From positions 62,001-126,000 of the forward strand of contig JAUIRK010000510.1 in NCBI GenBank assembly GCA_030549495.1: a stretch of 64,000 nt of DNA, given 5' to 3'. The position numbers were made by a program, and so were the translations under genes. The DNA comes from Nectonema munidae (taxonomy: Eukaryota > Nematomorpha > Nectonematoida > Nectonematidae). This document shows, one piece after another, positions 21,190-34,800 of this stretch (within the stretch, counting starts at the first letter, position 1; each line of letters opens with the position of its first letter). A model generated the notes under the pieces. The model ran no database searches. It was not told the DNA's origin and worked only from the letters and a program-made list of their open reading frames with translations.

Positions 21190-24100
21190 GTTAGATATAC
21201 TTTTAAATACCTTTCTGAGAATCACTGTTTGGATTCTAATTTGAGACTGTTTTAGAAGGACTTTTTTAATGAAGTTTTTTTTTAGCTTTTGGCCTTGGAT
21301 TTATCAGAGGCCTTTTTTCAAAGGATGTTCCCATAGCGTCTGTTTCAAATACTTGCATGTATTTTTGGAACAAATATTGGATCATTCGTATACCTTTACC
21401 TTTTATATCAAATATGCTTTGTCATTTTCTTGAATTTTTAGCGGCTTCTCTCTGCATTTATACGATGACGTGCTACTCATTCGCTCATTTGACTACAGAC
21501 AAATTACCAATTTTAAATCATGCTGTTGGTGGCGCAAGCATCGGATATCTTTTCTACTTGAAAAGTAAAAATAGACCTTTTTGTACACTTTTTGTCCCCT
21601 TGTCGTCCAAAACGCATTTTTGTTGCGTTTCTTCCAGGTTGGTAAAATTCCTTCACTCATTAAATTGTATGAATGCACTCCTTAGAAAGAGAAGAGGATA
21701 GGTGTTTGATACACCATAGAAAATATTAGCAAGTTGAGATTTTATCAAAAATGATAGGAAGGTAAACTTTTTTCGGGTACTTTTTAAACGCATAAACTCC
21801 TAACTTGTTATACCATTCAAAATTTTATTTTATTTTTCCTTAATTCGGTTTAATTTAGCCATTTAATTAAAATTAATATGATTAATTTTGGAATTAGTGT
21901 TTGTGACATAGTTAGTTTTGGAGTTAGTATTTCTGATGTAATTAAGTATGATTAAATTGTATAGCTATAGTTTAATAATTATTTCTTTTTTTATTGATAG
22001 TTTAACGTATTTTTCAATAGTTAAAATGTTTTTTCATTTTTTTAAATAAATATATTGTGGGCAGTTGTCCGAGGGGGGGGGGCAAATGTCCTAGACTCCT
22101 AGTCTCAGAGTTGGCATGCAAAAGTGATACTTCTTAAGTAAACGCATTATATTCTTCGATATAGAAAATAAGCTTTGTTCAACTGCTGCAATGGAAGTAA
22201 TTGCTGTGCTGAATTTGATGAACAACACTTTCTTACCTAAAAAAAAGCAGTATTGCAAGATCATGTATTTAATGTAAATAATGAAAATGAATTGCTTTGT
22301 TATCTATTTATGAGATTGACTGAAACGTTAACAACTATTTTAACTTCGTTAATTTTCGATTCACGGATTAACGCGCTTATACCCACCTCTTCACTACTAT
22401 ATTACCAATATATAAACTAGCCGCACACTATTACTGCAATTATAACTGTTAATCCGTTTTTAAAAAAGAGTTACTTTCGTTATAACTTTGGGTTCAAGAT
22501 TAAGCATTTTCAAAAGTATAAATGTAAAAGTAGCTTTGAATAATTCATAAAAAAAATTTAAGAGTAGGAAATAATTTGAAAAAATGCATATACTTGTTTT
22601 TATAGATGCACATTTATTTATTATTATCTTCTAGAGATTTAACTACGTATCTTTCATGCATGGACCTTTTAATTCCTAATCAATTGTCCTATTTGTAATT
22701 TTGTAAAAAAAAAAATAGTTGATTTTTAATTGTATTTATACATTTTTTTATCGCGTTGTGAAAATTAGGGGAGCAATTTTTTTTTATTTCTATCAATTCT
22801 TCGTTCTCGAAATTATTAAACTTCATATCCCTCAGAAAAATTAGGAAAAGTTTGCGCCCGCTTCGACACATTTAAACACGGGAAGAAAAGTTGCTATTTT
22901 CTTCTTTTTAAAAAAAAAAATTTATTTTTCCCCTTTCATTGGTGAAAAAATTTTTTTTTTTTGTAAAAAATACCTTTTTTAAAAATATATTTTTTTTCCC
23001 CAAAAAAAAAATTTTTATTTTTTCCCTAATTTCTAACTTTAGTAATTTGACTTTAGAATCATAGACTCACATCTTCAAAATTTGGGGGCGAACTTTTTTT
23101 TGTAATTTTCAAAAGAATTTTTATCCAATGAACACACCACCATTATTACCCGACTAACCGTTCCAAAAAATGAACATTCAAAATTTGTGAAATATCATTT
23201 TTCAAAATAAATCCAGATGTCTTTTTTCAGTTTGTTTTTTTCTTAGCTTGAAAATGGAAGCCTTTTAAATTTCATTAATTCTACTTTTTATGGTTAATTG
23301 CTCCTATGAGTGACTGAATTTCAAATCCACAACTCTCCGTCTTTTAGAATGTAGTAAATTTTACTTTTTGATTAAAAAAGAAAATAAATCACCTATCACG
23401 GTAGCCGGAAAAATCACCGCAAAAATAAAGATAATCGATTACTTACAGTTATAGCATACAAGATCACTTAAATATTCGTTTAACGAAGGCGATACCTTAA
23501 ACACCACCAGTTTCTTTTTCTCAAATTTGGATTTTTTCGTGAACAAAATTTCAAAAGTATTTCCTCCATCAATCAAGGAACGATATCTTGTATAAGTTCT
23601 TCATTAGGAATTGAATCATCTATGTATTGGAGTAATTCCAGCTCCCTCCATCAGATTATTATGTGCTTTCTGCAAAATATTTTTATCTTGAAACGAAATC
23701 TTTATTGAGTTTTTGCTTTCTTTTCTAGTTGTTTCACTCGATTTCACCTACAAACAATTTCTTTTTACTATATCAGAATATGATATTTTTTTCGTTATAA
23801 ATTCTTTATGTATTTCTTCAGATTTAAGCATATTCTTCAAATCATTATTTTTTCATTTATCACATCAAGCTTGGTATTCCTTTGATCATTGACCGTATCT
23901 TTCTCCTCAAGCTTTTTTTTTAACAAAAACAGCATCGCTTTTGATACACTAGCTTTTGAAACAACTTTAGACAATAATGATTTAAGTGCACCAACTTTTG
24001 CTGTGTTTATAACCTCTTTGATATCATCATCCATAACATTCAAAGCTGAATCATCAGAACGTGTCTTTATCTTAAAGCTCATTCAGAGTTTCAGTGAAAA

Positions 24101-25802
24101 ATGATAAAATAAAATAAATCAGGAATTTTTCAAGGATATTTTGTTAAGCAACCACCGTTTTAAGATAAAAGTAATGGCAACTTTCACATTCCCAATTTTC
24201 TTTTTCCAAAGCAAAAAAATTAAAAATAGAAAAAGAAGAAGGAACAGGATATTTATAAATTTTCTATTTTTAGCAATTTATTCCCTTTTCTCAAGTAAAA
24301 TAAAATAAAAAGCAATTAGACACAGAACATAAACAAACTTAGACAGACATAAAAAAACTTGGACGAATTCAGGACATCTAAGCATAATGCGAGCATATAG
24401 CCTTACGGTTGGAAATGCTTTGATATCTCCAATCAACCAACATTAGAAATTATAAATTTAACTAATGCTGAATTAAAAACTTAAAAGCTAAGATTGAAAG
24501 CTATTCCTTTTAAAAAGTCTAAAATTGACCGATTTTCAATGTCTTCTTCAATGGTAGTTTTGATGCGAAGAGATGAATTCAAGGACTTGTGTCACATCCA
24601 CTTCTTGTAATGCGTGCTCTTTTTGAATACATCGTATTAAAGTCCAAATGTTAGGGTGTGAGCAGCCAACCAATGAAGCAAAACTACGGTGCCATCCTTT
24701 AACTGTATTATTAGTTTTCGGTATGTTTTCATCTGCGCTCTTGAATGCATATTCCAAATATTTACATCAAATCTTGGCGGTCTTCTGACTCTACGAGTTA
24801 GTCGGCCAGTGTAATTGTCTTCAAAATAGTCAATGACATCATTTGCTTCTTCAGGTAAAAATTCTGCCAGGGCATCAAAAGCTTCTTCTATTTTATCTTG
24901 CGGACCTAAAGCTAGAGAGTGAGATGCAATCATTCGCATTTTTAAGGAAAACTCAGCATCATTATTATCCACTGTGAAAGTCCAACTTCCTGAATTTTTT
25001 GTATATATTTTGACTACAGTGGAAAAAGACCCTTTAATTTCTGCATGGGGAAAACAGTTGTAATGCTGTTAATCATAGCTTTTTCAAAATCTACCATTAT
25101 ACTTCTAGAATGTAGATTGTTGTTGAAGCCTTGTAATTTCTCCAGTAAAAATGTATAGGTTGACTCAGATTTGTCTCACAATATGCAATACAAAGCTGTT
25201 ATGGCGCGACCACCTATAAAAGCATGTATAGTGTACACTTGGCAAAACAGATTTGGTGTGACACTAAATGTCCCATCCATGTACCAATCTTCAAATTTTT
25301 GTTTTTCGGAAGCAAAGATTAAAATTCTTTGATTTGTTGGTCCAGAATCATACAAACGAAATTGCTCACCATTTTTGTGCGATTATATTCTAGAGGAATG
25401 ACGAGGTCTTCTGTGTTTTGCGATACTGGAAGAGGATTTCGGCTTCTTTGTCTACACTGTCTAAGATTTCTTTTCAAGTGGCTCAGTGTAGGAAGATTTG
25501 CCGCAGACCCTTAACTTCTGTTCTCAACGGAAAGACAAATTATTTGCTGGGGAGTTTCCTGCGTATCTCTAGCTCTGTTTTTCATTTCGTGGAGTGCTTT
25601 TAAATGTTCTATTCTCATAACATACAGAGCATCTGTTCACTTTACTCACTAGTTCGTTGTCTTTCTCTTTTATTTTGGCTTTGCAGTTCACGCGCATACG
25701 ACATCACTTCATTACCTAATTCCTTTTGTTTCAGGAAAAAAAACCTTTTAAAAGATTTTTTTTCCCTCTTCTTTTTGATTTAATAAATTCTATTTAAATC
25801 AA

Positions 25803-25834
<32 letters not shown>

Positions 25835-28800
25835 AAAAGGGGATGCACATGCTATTCGAATCACACATCTATCTGTATCTATCAAAGAATAGTGAGATAA
25901 GTCTTTTCAAATTGCACACATGTCTGTCTACTTTTGATTGATTTCTTTTTGATATTTTGATTGAATTTTTTATTCAAGTAGACAAAAATTGAGTATATAA
26001 AAAAGACAATGAATATTGCCCTTGATCAATTATTTGTTAAATTAGAGTCAAATTTAAAAAAAATTATTTGCCCCCTGTAATTAAAGTTTAGAGGCAGAAC
26101 AGAGTATAACCGGAAATTTTGGGAGAGGCTTTTTTCTCAAAAGAATTTTTTCTAGGGAATATTTTTTGGGGGGATTTTTTTCTAGAATACTCTATCACAG
26201 GCAATTTCTCTCACAGTAAATGAAGTTTGTCAATTTGGATTAAAGCAAGCTTACTTACAAGGCACAAGACAAATATATTATCGAAATCGAAGAAGATTTA
26301 TCACGAATGTCTGCGTGTTGGAAAAAATAAATACAGAAAAAGTTCTGCTCAACAATCAAGAGAAAAGGAGTTTAAAAAAGCTACATCTCTTGTTTGATAT
26401 TAGTCATGCTAACATTGCAAATATTATTAAAAATGAAGATAACTTGTTTTTAGAAGATCAAAGTTCAAACAAAATGACTATTTCAAATGAAGACTAATAA
26501 TTTGGAGCTAGTGAAGAAAGAAAAAGAATGAATGCGCAAATAAGGGGTAATGAAAAATCAAACATTGAGAAAAATCTTTTTCAAAGTCAGACAGCTTTAA
26601 AGAATGTGTCAAGCAAGCAAAGTTTTTCGTCAAATGAAGAAAATGATCAAGGATATGAGCCAAGTATTTTTAGAATATCAAAAAATAAGACAAATACCTG
26701 TAAATACTTTTTTTTTTAAAAAAGTTGATTTTAAATCTTTTTTGGATAGCACAGTAAAGAGAAACAGTGCATATTGTTGCTCCCGCATTAAAAGCAATTG
26801 GAGTTGATCTTAGACATTACTTTTCAAAATCCTCTTTACATAGGTCAAGAAGACAATCAAGGGCAGAAATTGAAAATAATACAAAAACCTCGCTTATGTC
26901 AAATACCCCCTTATTATTTAAAATTTATTAAAACTTAATATTTTAAAAATCCTCAGAAAGACAAATGTATCCTCTAGCTAATGGTCTATCGGGGCCTATC
27001 TTTTGATGCAACTGCAAAGAAAACAGGTATTCACACTCGAGCCTGTGTGACTATTCAGAAATATTTTAAAGAATTACTTTCATTAACTTATCGGCATCAC
27101 ATCTTTGAAATAATTATAGGATATGTTTCTGATTGATATTCACAAGTTTTAAAAAAAATGGAATTGGATTAACACTAAAAAATATAATTATCTTGAAGGA
27201 GAAACAAGAGAGAAGTTAATTGGCTATAATTAAACAAAGATTCTACAATAAATTTTGTTAGGAAACGATTGAGAATTGAGCAAGGCATGATTTTATGGAT
27301 GTAAATATGAATTTTTCTTAATGGCCTAAAAAAGAAATATGATGACGCATACCTGAAATTTTGTTGTAGTGCATTAACGTCTGCTGGGACAGAGGAACTC
27401 TAGTGTCTTTTGTGTTATAAAGTTGAAAACTTCTCTTAAGCCCTGCAAGTTGAAAAGACACTTGGAAATGAAGCACTCGGATTTGATCATTTTAAACGTC
27501 AGGCTGAACGATTTCACAAATCCAAGTTTGATAGCATAGGAATGTTTCTGCAAAATATTAAGTATAGTTTGAAAGCCTCATATGAAGTTTCAAAAGTCCC
27601 ACAATCTAGGAGAACACTTGATATTACGGTGCTGCAACGATATCTTACTGAATGTGCTAAGAAGTTATGAACTTGAAAAACTAAATCATATCTTCCTGTC
27701 AAACGTTTGCGCTACACGGCTAATAGGAGGGATGTGTGATGACATTCTATCGCTGGTGGTTTTATTAGAAATAATAAATCTATAACTATTATATTATTTT
27801 TAGTTTGAAATTAATTTTTTGCTGTTTTTTTAAGATAAGATAAGACTTTATTCATGTTTGAAAATGAAGTGAACTAAACTTTCGTTTATGTGTTCACATG
27901 GGAAAAAAATCCCTCATCCGTTCAGCGGAGAAGTATAAATGAGTTGAAATAAGAAGCATGAAAGGATGATAGATTCAAAAAAACCCATAGGTAAACAAAA
28001 TGAAAAATAAAATAAAACAGAATAATTTCAAGTTAGATACACACAGTCATAAAACATCATTTGATAGTTAAATTCCATTCTTCAAGCAAAGGAAGCATAT
28101 CTGGATGTAGAAGAGTTGATGAGTGGATATATAAAGAAAAAAAAAGCGGCGAGATTCTAAAAAAAAAATACAAAGAAGAGGAAGCAAAAGAAAATCCAAA
28201 AATATTTAAAAAAAAATGTTTCAAATGAAATCAGCATAAGAAGGAAAAGAACTAACGAAACATGTGTAGTTTATATTTTTTTTGAAGCTTTTAATATTTC
28301 TTAAATACCTAATATGTAAAGGAATGGAGTTCCATACGGCAATAGATTTTTTAAAAAAATGTTTGTTAAAAGAAGTATATTTATAACGTCTATTACGTAA
28401 ATTATTCTTTGAGCGTAAATTATATTGATAAAAATGATTATTTTTTATATAATAAATATTGAAAATATTTTTACTATTAATTACTTTATAAACAAAAATA
28501 CCTAATTGAAACTTACTAATTTCTCCTAGAGTAAGTATGTTATGATTAAACACAACACTATTATGGTTTTTATAATCAATAAATTTAAAGGCACGTCTTT
28601 GTTTATTTTGTAAAATGTTAAATTTTGAAATACTACATAAACACCAAATAAAGTTACAATATAAAATTTTAGAATGAAATAGAGAATAATACAAAATAAT
28701 CCTAGTTTGAAGGTTCAAAAAATAACGAATTTTAAACATAAGACCTAAAGCGATAGATACATTCTTAATTACATTGTCATACTGTATGTTGAAATTCAAT

Positions 28801-31800
28801 TTGGAATCAAGAAATACACCTAAATATTTATAACATGAAGATTGAGTACCACAGATCTGTAGTGGAAGAAACACTGATTTTTTTTCCTCGTAAAAACTAT
28901 ATGTTCACTTTTATGAAAATTAATGCGTAAACTATTATTATATGACCAATTAGCGAAAGAATTCAAAAATATATTTAAAATATCGATATCATTGAATAGA
29001 TTTTTGCTTTTGTGTAGAATTACACAATCATCTGCATATAAACATACGTTAAAATTATTATTTTGTAGTTTAAAAATGTCATTGATATATAAAATAAACA
29101 AAAGAGGACCCAAAATAGACCCTTGAGGAACCCCTATGAATGTATCTAAAATTCTAGAACTACTTCCATTAATTGTACAAAATTGCTTTCTATTAGACAA
29201 ATAACTACTCAAGATATTTAAAAACTTACCCCTGAATCCATAGCAGCTTAATTTATATAACAAAATTTTACGATCTATTCTATCGAAAGCTTTAGAAAAG
29301 TCAATGAAAATACCACAGACATCTAAATTACTATCAAAAGATTCCAAAATATAGTTTACTACAAAAGAGACTGCCATATCAGTTGAAACACCTGACCGAA
29401 ACCCAAACTGATGTTCATTCAAAATTTCATGTAAGTTAATAAAATTTATCATTCTATTAAACACAATTTTTTCGAAAATTTTACTAAAAAAAGGTAAAAT
29501 GCTAATGGGCCTATAGTTTTCAATACTTTCAGGGTTACCAGATTTAAATATAGGAATAACCTTAGAAATTTTAAAATAATCAGGGATATATTCATCCTTT
29601 ATAATTTTGTTGAATAATTTGGTAAAGGTTATTCAAAACAAATAATACAATATTTTTACCCAATTTGTTAGAAAGACCATCCCATCCTGATGAAGTAGAT
29701 GCGTTAAATGTATTTGCAGTAATCAAAATAAAAAGTATTATCAAGTACTGGGATTGAGTCAAAGTAGGCTTCATTTGTGATTAATTGAGTATTTGTAAAA
29801 TAGTCATTAATTTCATCCGAATCAAAATGACAGTGATTGATTGCTTTCTTATCTAAAACTTCATTAATAAGTTTCCAGGTACTCTTCATATCAAATTTTG
29901 AGCTAGTGAACTTATTATAGTAAAACTTTTCCCTACTTTCTTTTACTAGCTTATTATACCTATTTCGTATTTGTTTAAACTCATTCCATTTAGAAAGGTT
30001 TCGATATTTCAAGAAAGATTTATAAACTTTGTTTTTATACTTTCTAAGTAATCTTAATTCTGGTGTGAACCATTCATTTTTAACTTTGGGCTTCATTTTC
30101 ATAAAAGGAAAACATTTTTTATAGATAAGATATTTTATCAATCAATACTTTACAGTACTCATTAGCATTCAAATTAATATCTATATACCAATCTTCATTC
30201 AACATACAATTATAAAACATAAAATAATTTTTTGAAGACATGTTTCTGCATATAATATCGCTATCAGACTTTAAATTGTCAGTCAAATAAAAAAAAATTT
30301 TTGTAGAAAATAAAGTTAGGTAAATGATCCGAAATATCAATTAAAATGTTGCCAGAAAATGAATCCACAAAACTGAAATTAGTAAAAATATTATCGATAA
30401 GTGTAGAACTGGTTTTTTGTATTCGAGTATGACCGGAAATATTTAGGTGGAAACCAAACTCATGCATAAGATTTAAGAAAATACTGGAATGATGATGAAT
30501 AATTTTAATATCCATATTTATTAGGGTGGTCCTTATTTAATACAAAAAAAAATATTTTGTTTTTTTTCATGTCTTAGGTAACAAAAATATTCCTTTTTAT
30601 ATTTTGAATAACTAGAACAGTGATATTAAGAAATTAATTTTGATTTAAAGGTAGCTCAACAGTCTTAAAGATTATGCATATAGTCTCCTGAGCACTTAAA
30701 ACCTAACTTTAGAAAAAATTTATAAAAATATACTATAAACCATAAAATTTAATTAAAATTTATTTAAAACCATTTTTAAAAGGCTTGTTTTGCAACTAAT
30801 GTAGATTTTGTGCTATTTGGATATTTTTGTCGATGATTTTCTATAACTTGTAATAAGAATTGTAGTTGTTCTTCGGATCGTGTAACTTGAATTAGAGCAA
30901 CTCCTCTTTCAGCATGGTCGTTCACTACTTTTATAGAATTTATTGTTTTCATCACATTTTGATAATTTGGTTGCAGATTCCAAATTTTGGGATCAATTTC
31001 CAAAAAAGAAGTTGGTATATTCATTTGTATAAAAAATTCCATAGATTTTTGAGAAACAAAGTCTTCTAATTTTTTCTTCTGAAAAGACTTCAGATCAATC
31101 TTTAGTCTTCTGTCTTTTGAAAAATGTGGTTTTTCTTTCATTGCCAATATCATTTTCCTTTTTGTTATAAAATCAGCATTTTTATCAAATAAAGCTAAAG
31201 CGCAATTGGGTTCAGAAATATACCATAAATGTCTAGCTAACTTTTCTGATGTGCATTTTGAAATGGCTATATTAATACTTTTATATTCTAACAGAGAGTT
31301 GAGCAACTGAATATCATTTAAGGGAGCACTAGAAGCTAAAGGTGCAGTAAACCATGCTTTTACATAAACTCTAACAACAAAAATACAAATTTGGGGTAAT
31401 GCATTTTCTTCAAAGCAAGTAAGTTTAAATTGAGCTCTAAACATCCAGATTTTAAATGAATACAGTACTTTAGACATCCAACGAGCATGATGCATTGCAC
31501 TTGGTTTTTTGAATGTTATATTTTTTTCTTTATTGCCTTCTAAAAATAAAATAACTAGCTCTAAAAATTCTTTATAATCATCTCTCGGTTGATTTTGATT
31601 TAAGCACATTCTTGAAAACGTCAGTATTTCTTCTCGAAAATTTTTAATGTATGGCTTTACGTTTTTATTTTGCATTCCACTTTCATATTTACGGATGTTA
31701 ATATTTCTCCAAAATTCTTGAAAACGCTTAAACAATAAAACAATATTTGACGATGTTGAGCCAAAACAAGACTGAAAAGCGGCACTGATTATTAATTCCA

Positions 31801-34800
31801 TTATATGATGTCTACATGCAAACCATAATAATTTTTTGCCAAGCAGTTTTTCAACTAACACACAAGCACCATTGTATAATCCTGTATTAGAGCTTGTTGT
31901 ATCAAAGCACATGCCTTTTAAGTTATCTTCAAGTTTCCAGTCTTTAATTGTATCAACTATGGCCATAGCTTGATTTTTTCCTGTTGCTGTTTTTATTTTA
32001 GAAACAGTTAACAATTTTAAAATTTCAATACCAGAAACAAGAATTGGGATTCTATCGATTTTTTCTGTTCTTGAAATGTCAGTTAAAAATTTGCTATCCC
32101 AATGTACCACCAAAGGAACACGAGGAAAAATATTTGTTTTTATTTAGAGCAAGTAGCACGATGAACTATCCTTTTTCTTCTAATTGTTGAACGATTGATT
32201 GCTATATTTTCAAGATTTTTCCCACAACTAGATAATGTTTCAGCTACTATTAATGATGCATTTCTATCTGATATTTTTGCTCTATCTAATGCTACTGATA
32301 AATCTGAAGTTAGAAAGCACTTTCTTCCTCGTTTTAACTTTATAGCTAAAGAACTATCATTTTTTTCATTATCATTATCACTTTGATCTGAAAAAAGTAT
32401 ATCACTTTCTAATAAAGTTTTCTTTTTATATATTTCACATTCTTTATTCATTTTAATTTTTCTAATTTCATTCTTCTGAATATTTTCAAGTTTTTTCTTT
32501 TCTTTAACACATAACTTTTTGTCAACTCCTATCATTGAACCTTTTCTTCCTTTTTCCTGTTGAAGTCTTAAAAACTCTCTATCTTCCAAGTTTATTAAAT
32601 TCATTGCATTTGAATGACTTAAATCAAAAAGATCATCTAAAATTTCAATAAATGCATTTTCATTTTTTTGTTGTGTTAAAGTTTTTCTATTTTTATTTTT
32701 TTTAAGAAGTTTCCACTTTTGAAATTTTCTAATTTAGTTTGACAATTTTGAAAATCTTTTGTTGGAATGCAAGCTTTCTCCCAGAATAATAAAATTGCTT
32801 TAATAGTTTGATGCGATGAATTACGAATAGTTTGATTGAGATCAAGATGATAATGAAGAAATAACCCAAAAGCCATTTTGTTAGAAGGTAACTTTGAACC
32901 GTGTAAAGAGGAAATTGTAGTTTCGATTAAGTAAACTTTTGTTTTCAATCTTGTTTTTGGCATAATTATACAAACTTAAAATCTAAACAAAATTTAAATC
33001 TGAAAAATTAAAATTATTCTTAAAATTAAAACAAAATTTAAATCTGAAAAATTAAAATTATTTAAAAATTTTGTTAATATTACCTGTATTAATTTTAAAA
33101 AGCTTTGAGCTACCTGAAAACGTTAAGTTTTTTGTTTCAAAATTTAAATATCTTATTTATTTGTTAAAAGGCGCCATTTAAAAAGTTAAGAGTGAAACAA
33201 AATAATTTTTTAAAAATAAGGACTACCCTAATATTTATATTGAAATCTCCAACAATAAAAATCTTTTTATTGAAAAAATTAGTTTGATTCATTAATAGAG
33301 TAAACTCATCTATAAAAAAAATCTATGTTGAAACTTGGAGGTCTATATACTATCAAAATTGTAAATAAAATTGGTTCCTTAACATCAATTATTAGATATT
33401 CAAATGAGGTAAAAGGGCTCCCAATGTTATTAGTATTATACATTAAACGTTTATCAATATAGGCTCCAAGACCGCCACCTCTACCTTCTTTTTTTTTTGT
33501 GACAAAATTAAAACCATCTATGGTCAGATTAGAATGACAGTCCCAAATTTCAGTAAGACAAAAGATACCAATTTTATCAATGCCTAGATCATCAAATAAT
33601 AATTTAAACTCAAAAAAATTCCTTGATAAACTTCTACAATTCAGATGAAGTAACATAAAATTGAGTAAATTAGAAGTTTCAGTGTAATTTTCAAGTTGAT
33701 TTTTCAAACTTTCAACGGTGTAAAAATTAAAATTATGAACTTTAGGTAAAAAACTGTTAATATCAAAATTACAAAAATTGGAAAGCATTTTATAGATTTA
33801 TAGTATTTATGATAAAAAATATATATATATGATTCAATATATTCAGAAATCACAAGTATTTACTTTAATAAAATTTAAATTAAGTTTTCTACACTCACAA
33901 GATTTAGAGAAAGCATCATGATGAAAATCCTTATATTTTTTACGTATACAATTTACACATTTATGTAATTCTACAATAGAAGAATTAGAACAAGTTTCCG
34001 ACTTGTGATTTTCAGAACAGTATTTGCAAACCGCTTTATCTTTAAATTTACAAACAGATGAGGTATGACCAAAGTTACAACAATTGGTACACTGTTTAGA
34101 TAAGTAAAAATCATGAACTTGGTAACATCCATAATTAATGAAAAATTCATTATGATGCATTTTAATAGCATTTCTTATATTAGGATCGACTGAAAAAACA
34201 ATAAATTTTTTTCTTGTAGACTCATTAATTTTGGAAAATAGTAATTTAAATTTTTAATTTTTGTCTATTAATGGCTTAATATAATTATTTTTACTCAAAA
34301 TTGATTCAAAAATTAAATTATCATCCAAATTGGAATCAAGGTTATTAACCATTATTTTTATACCAAATTTAGGATTATCATGAAGTTTAATGGAAGAACT
34401 GTCCTTTAATTTGTTTTTAAAAACCATCTTAGCATCTTCTAATGATTTAGAGTTTGGAAAAGTATACTTGATAGAATTTTTATTAATATAACGTTTATTA
34501 ATCTTAATTTTAGAAAGTGCCTTATCTGAGAAAGAAGTGAAGTCAGAAACATCCTTATCATTATCAAATTTAACTTTAATAAAACAATTGTTACTCACTA
34601 CATGTGCATATGTTTTGGCTGGCTTATCAATTGCTTTATCAAACTTTAAGTCAGATTTTAAAACAGAAGATTTCAGATCTTAAGGCAATCTTTGATTAAA
34701 TTCAAATCATCTATAATGATTGTTGTATCATTTGAAGCTTCTAAAAGATTTAAAGCTTGCATTAAACTAGTTTTAATTTCTTTTTTCGTGAGAGAATCAA

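Larger units (their letters stand above)
30522..33230 (-). mobile_element. TIR DNA transposon 'element B' (AGGGTGGTCC family), perfect 8-bp duplication
   Basis: TAGGGTGGTCCTTATTTAA at 30522 and, on the minus strand from 33230, TAGGGTAGTCCTTATTTTTA form terminal inverted repeats. ATATTTAT at 30514-30521 and 33231-33238 is an exact 8-bp target duplication. Removing the element restores GDFNIN of the LINE endonuclease, proving insertion into the LINE. The 2709-bp element carries one minus-strand transposase in three frame pieces. Same family as element A. Confidence 0.92.

Noticed and set aside
30522-33230. P element, because its termini contain GGTGGTCC as Drosophila P does
   Set aside because: There is no THAP finger or P-type GTP-binding block in the protein and the shared word is short; only the 8-bp duplication is in common.
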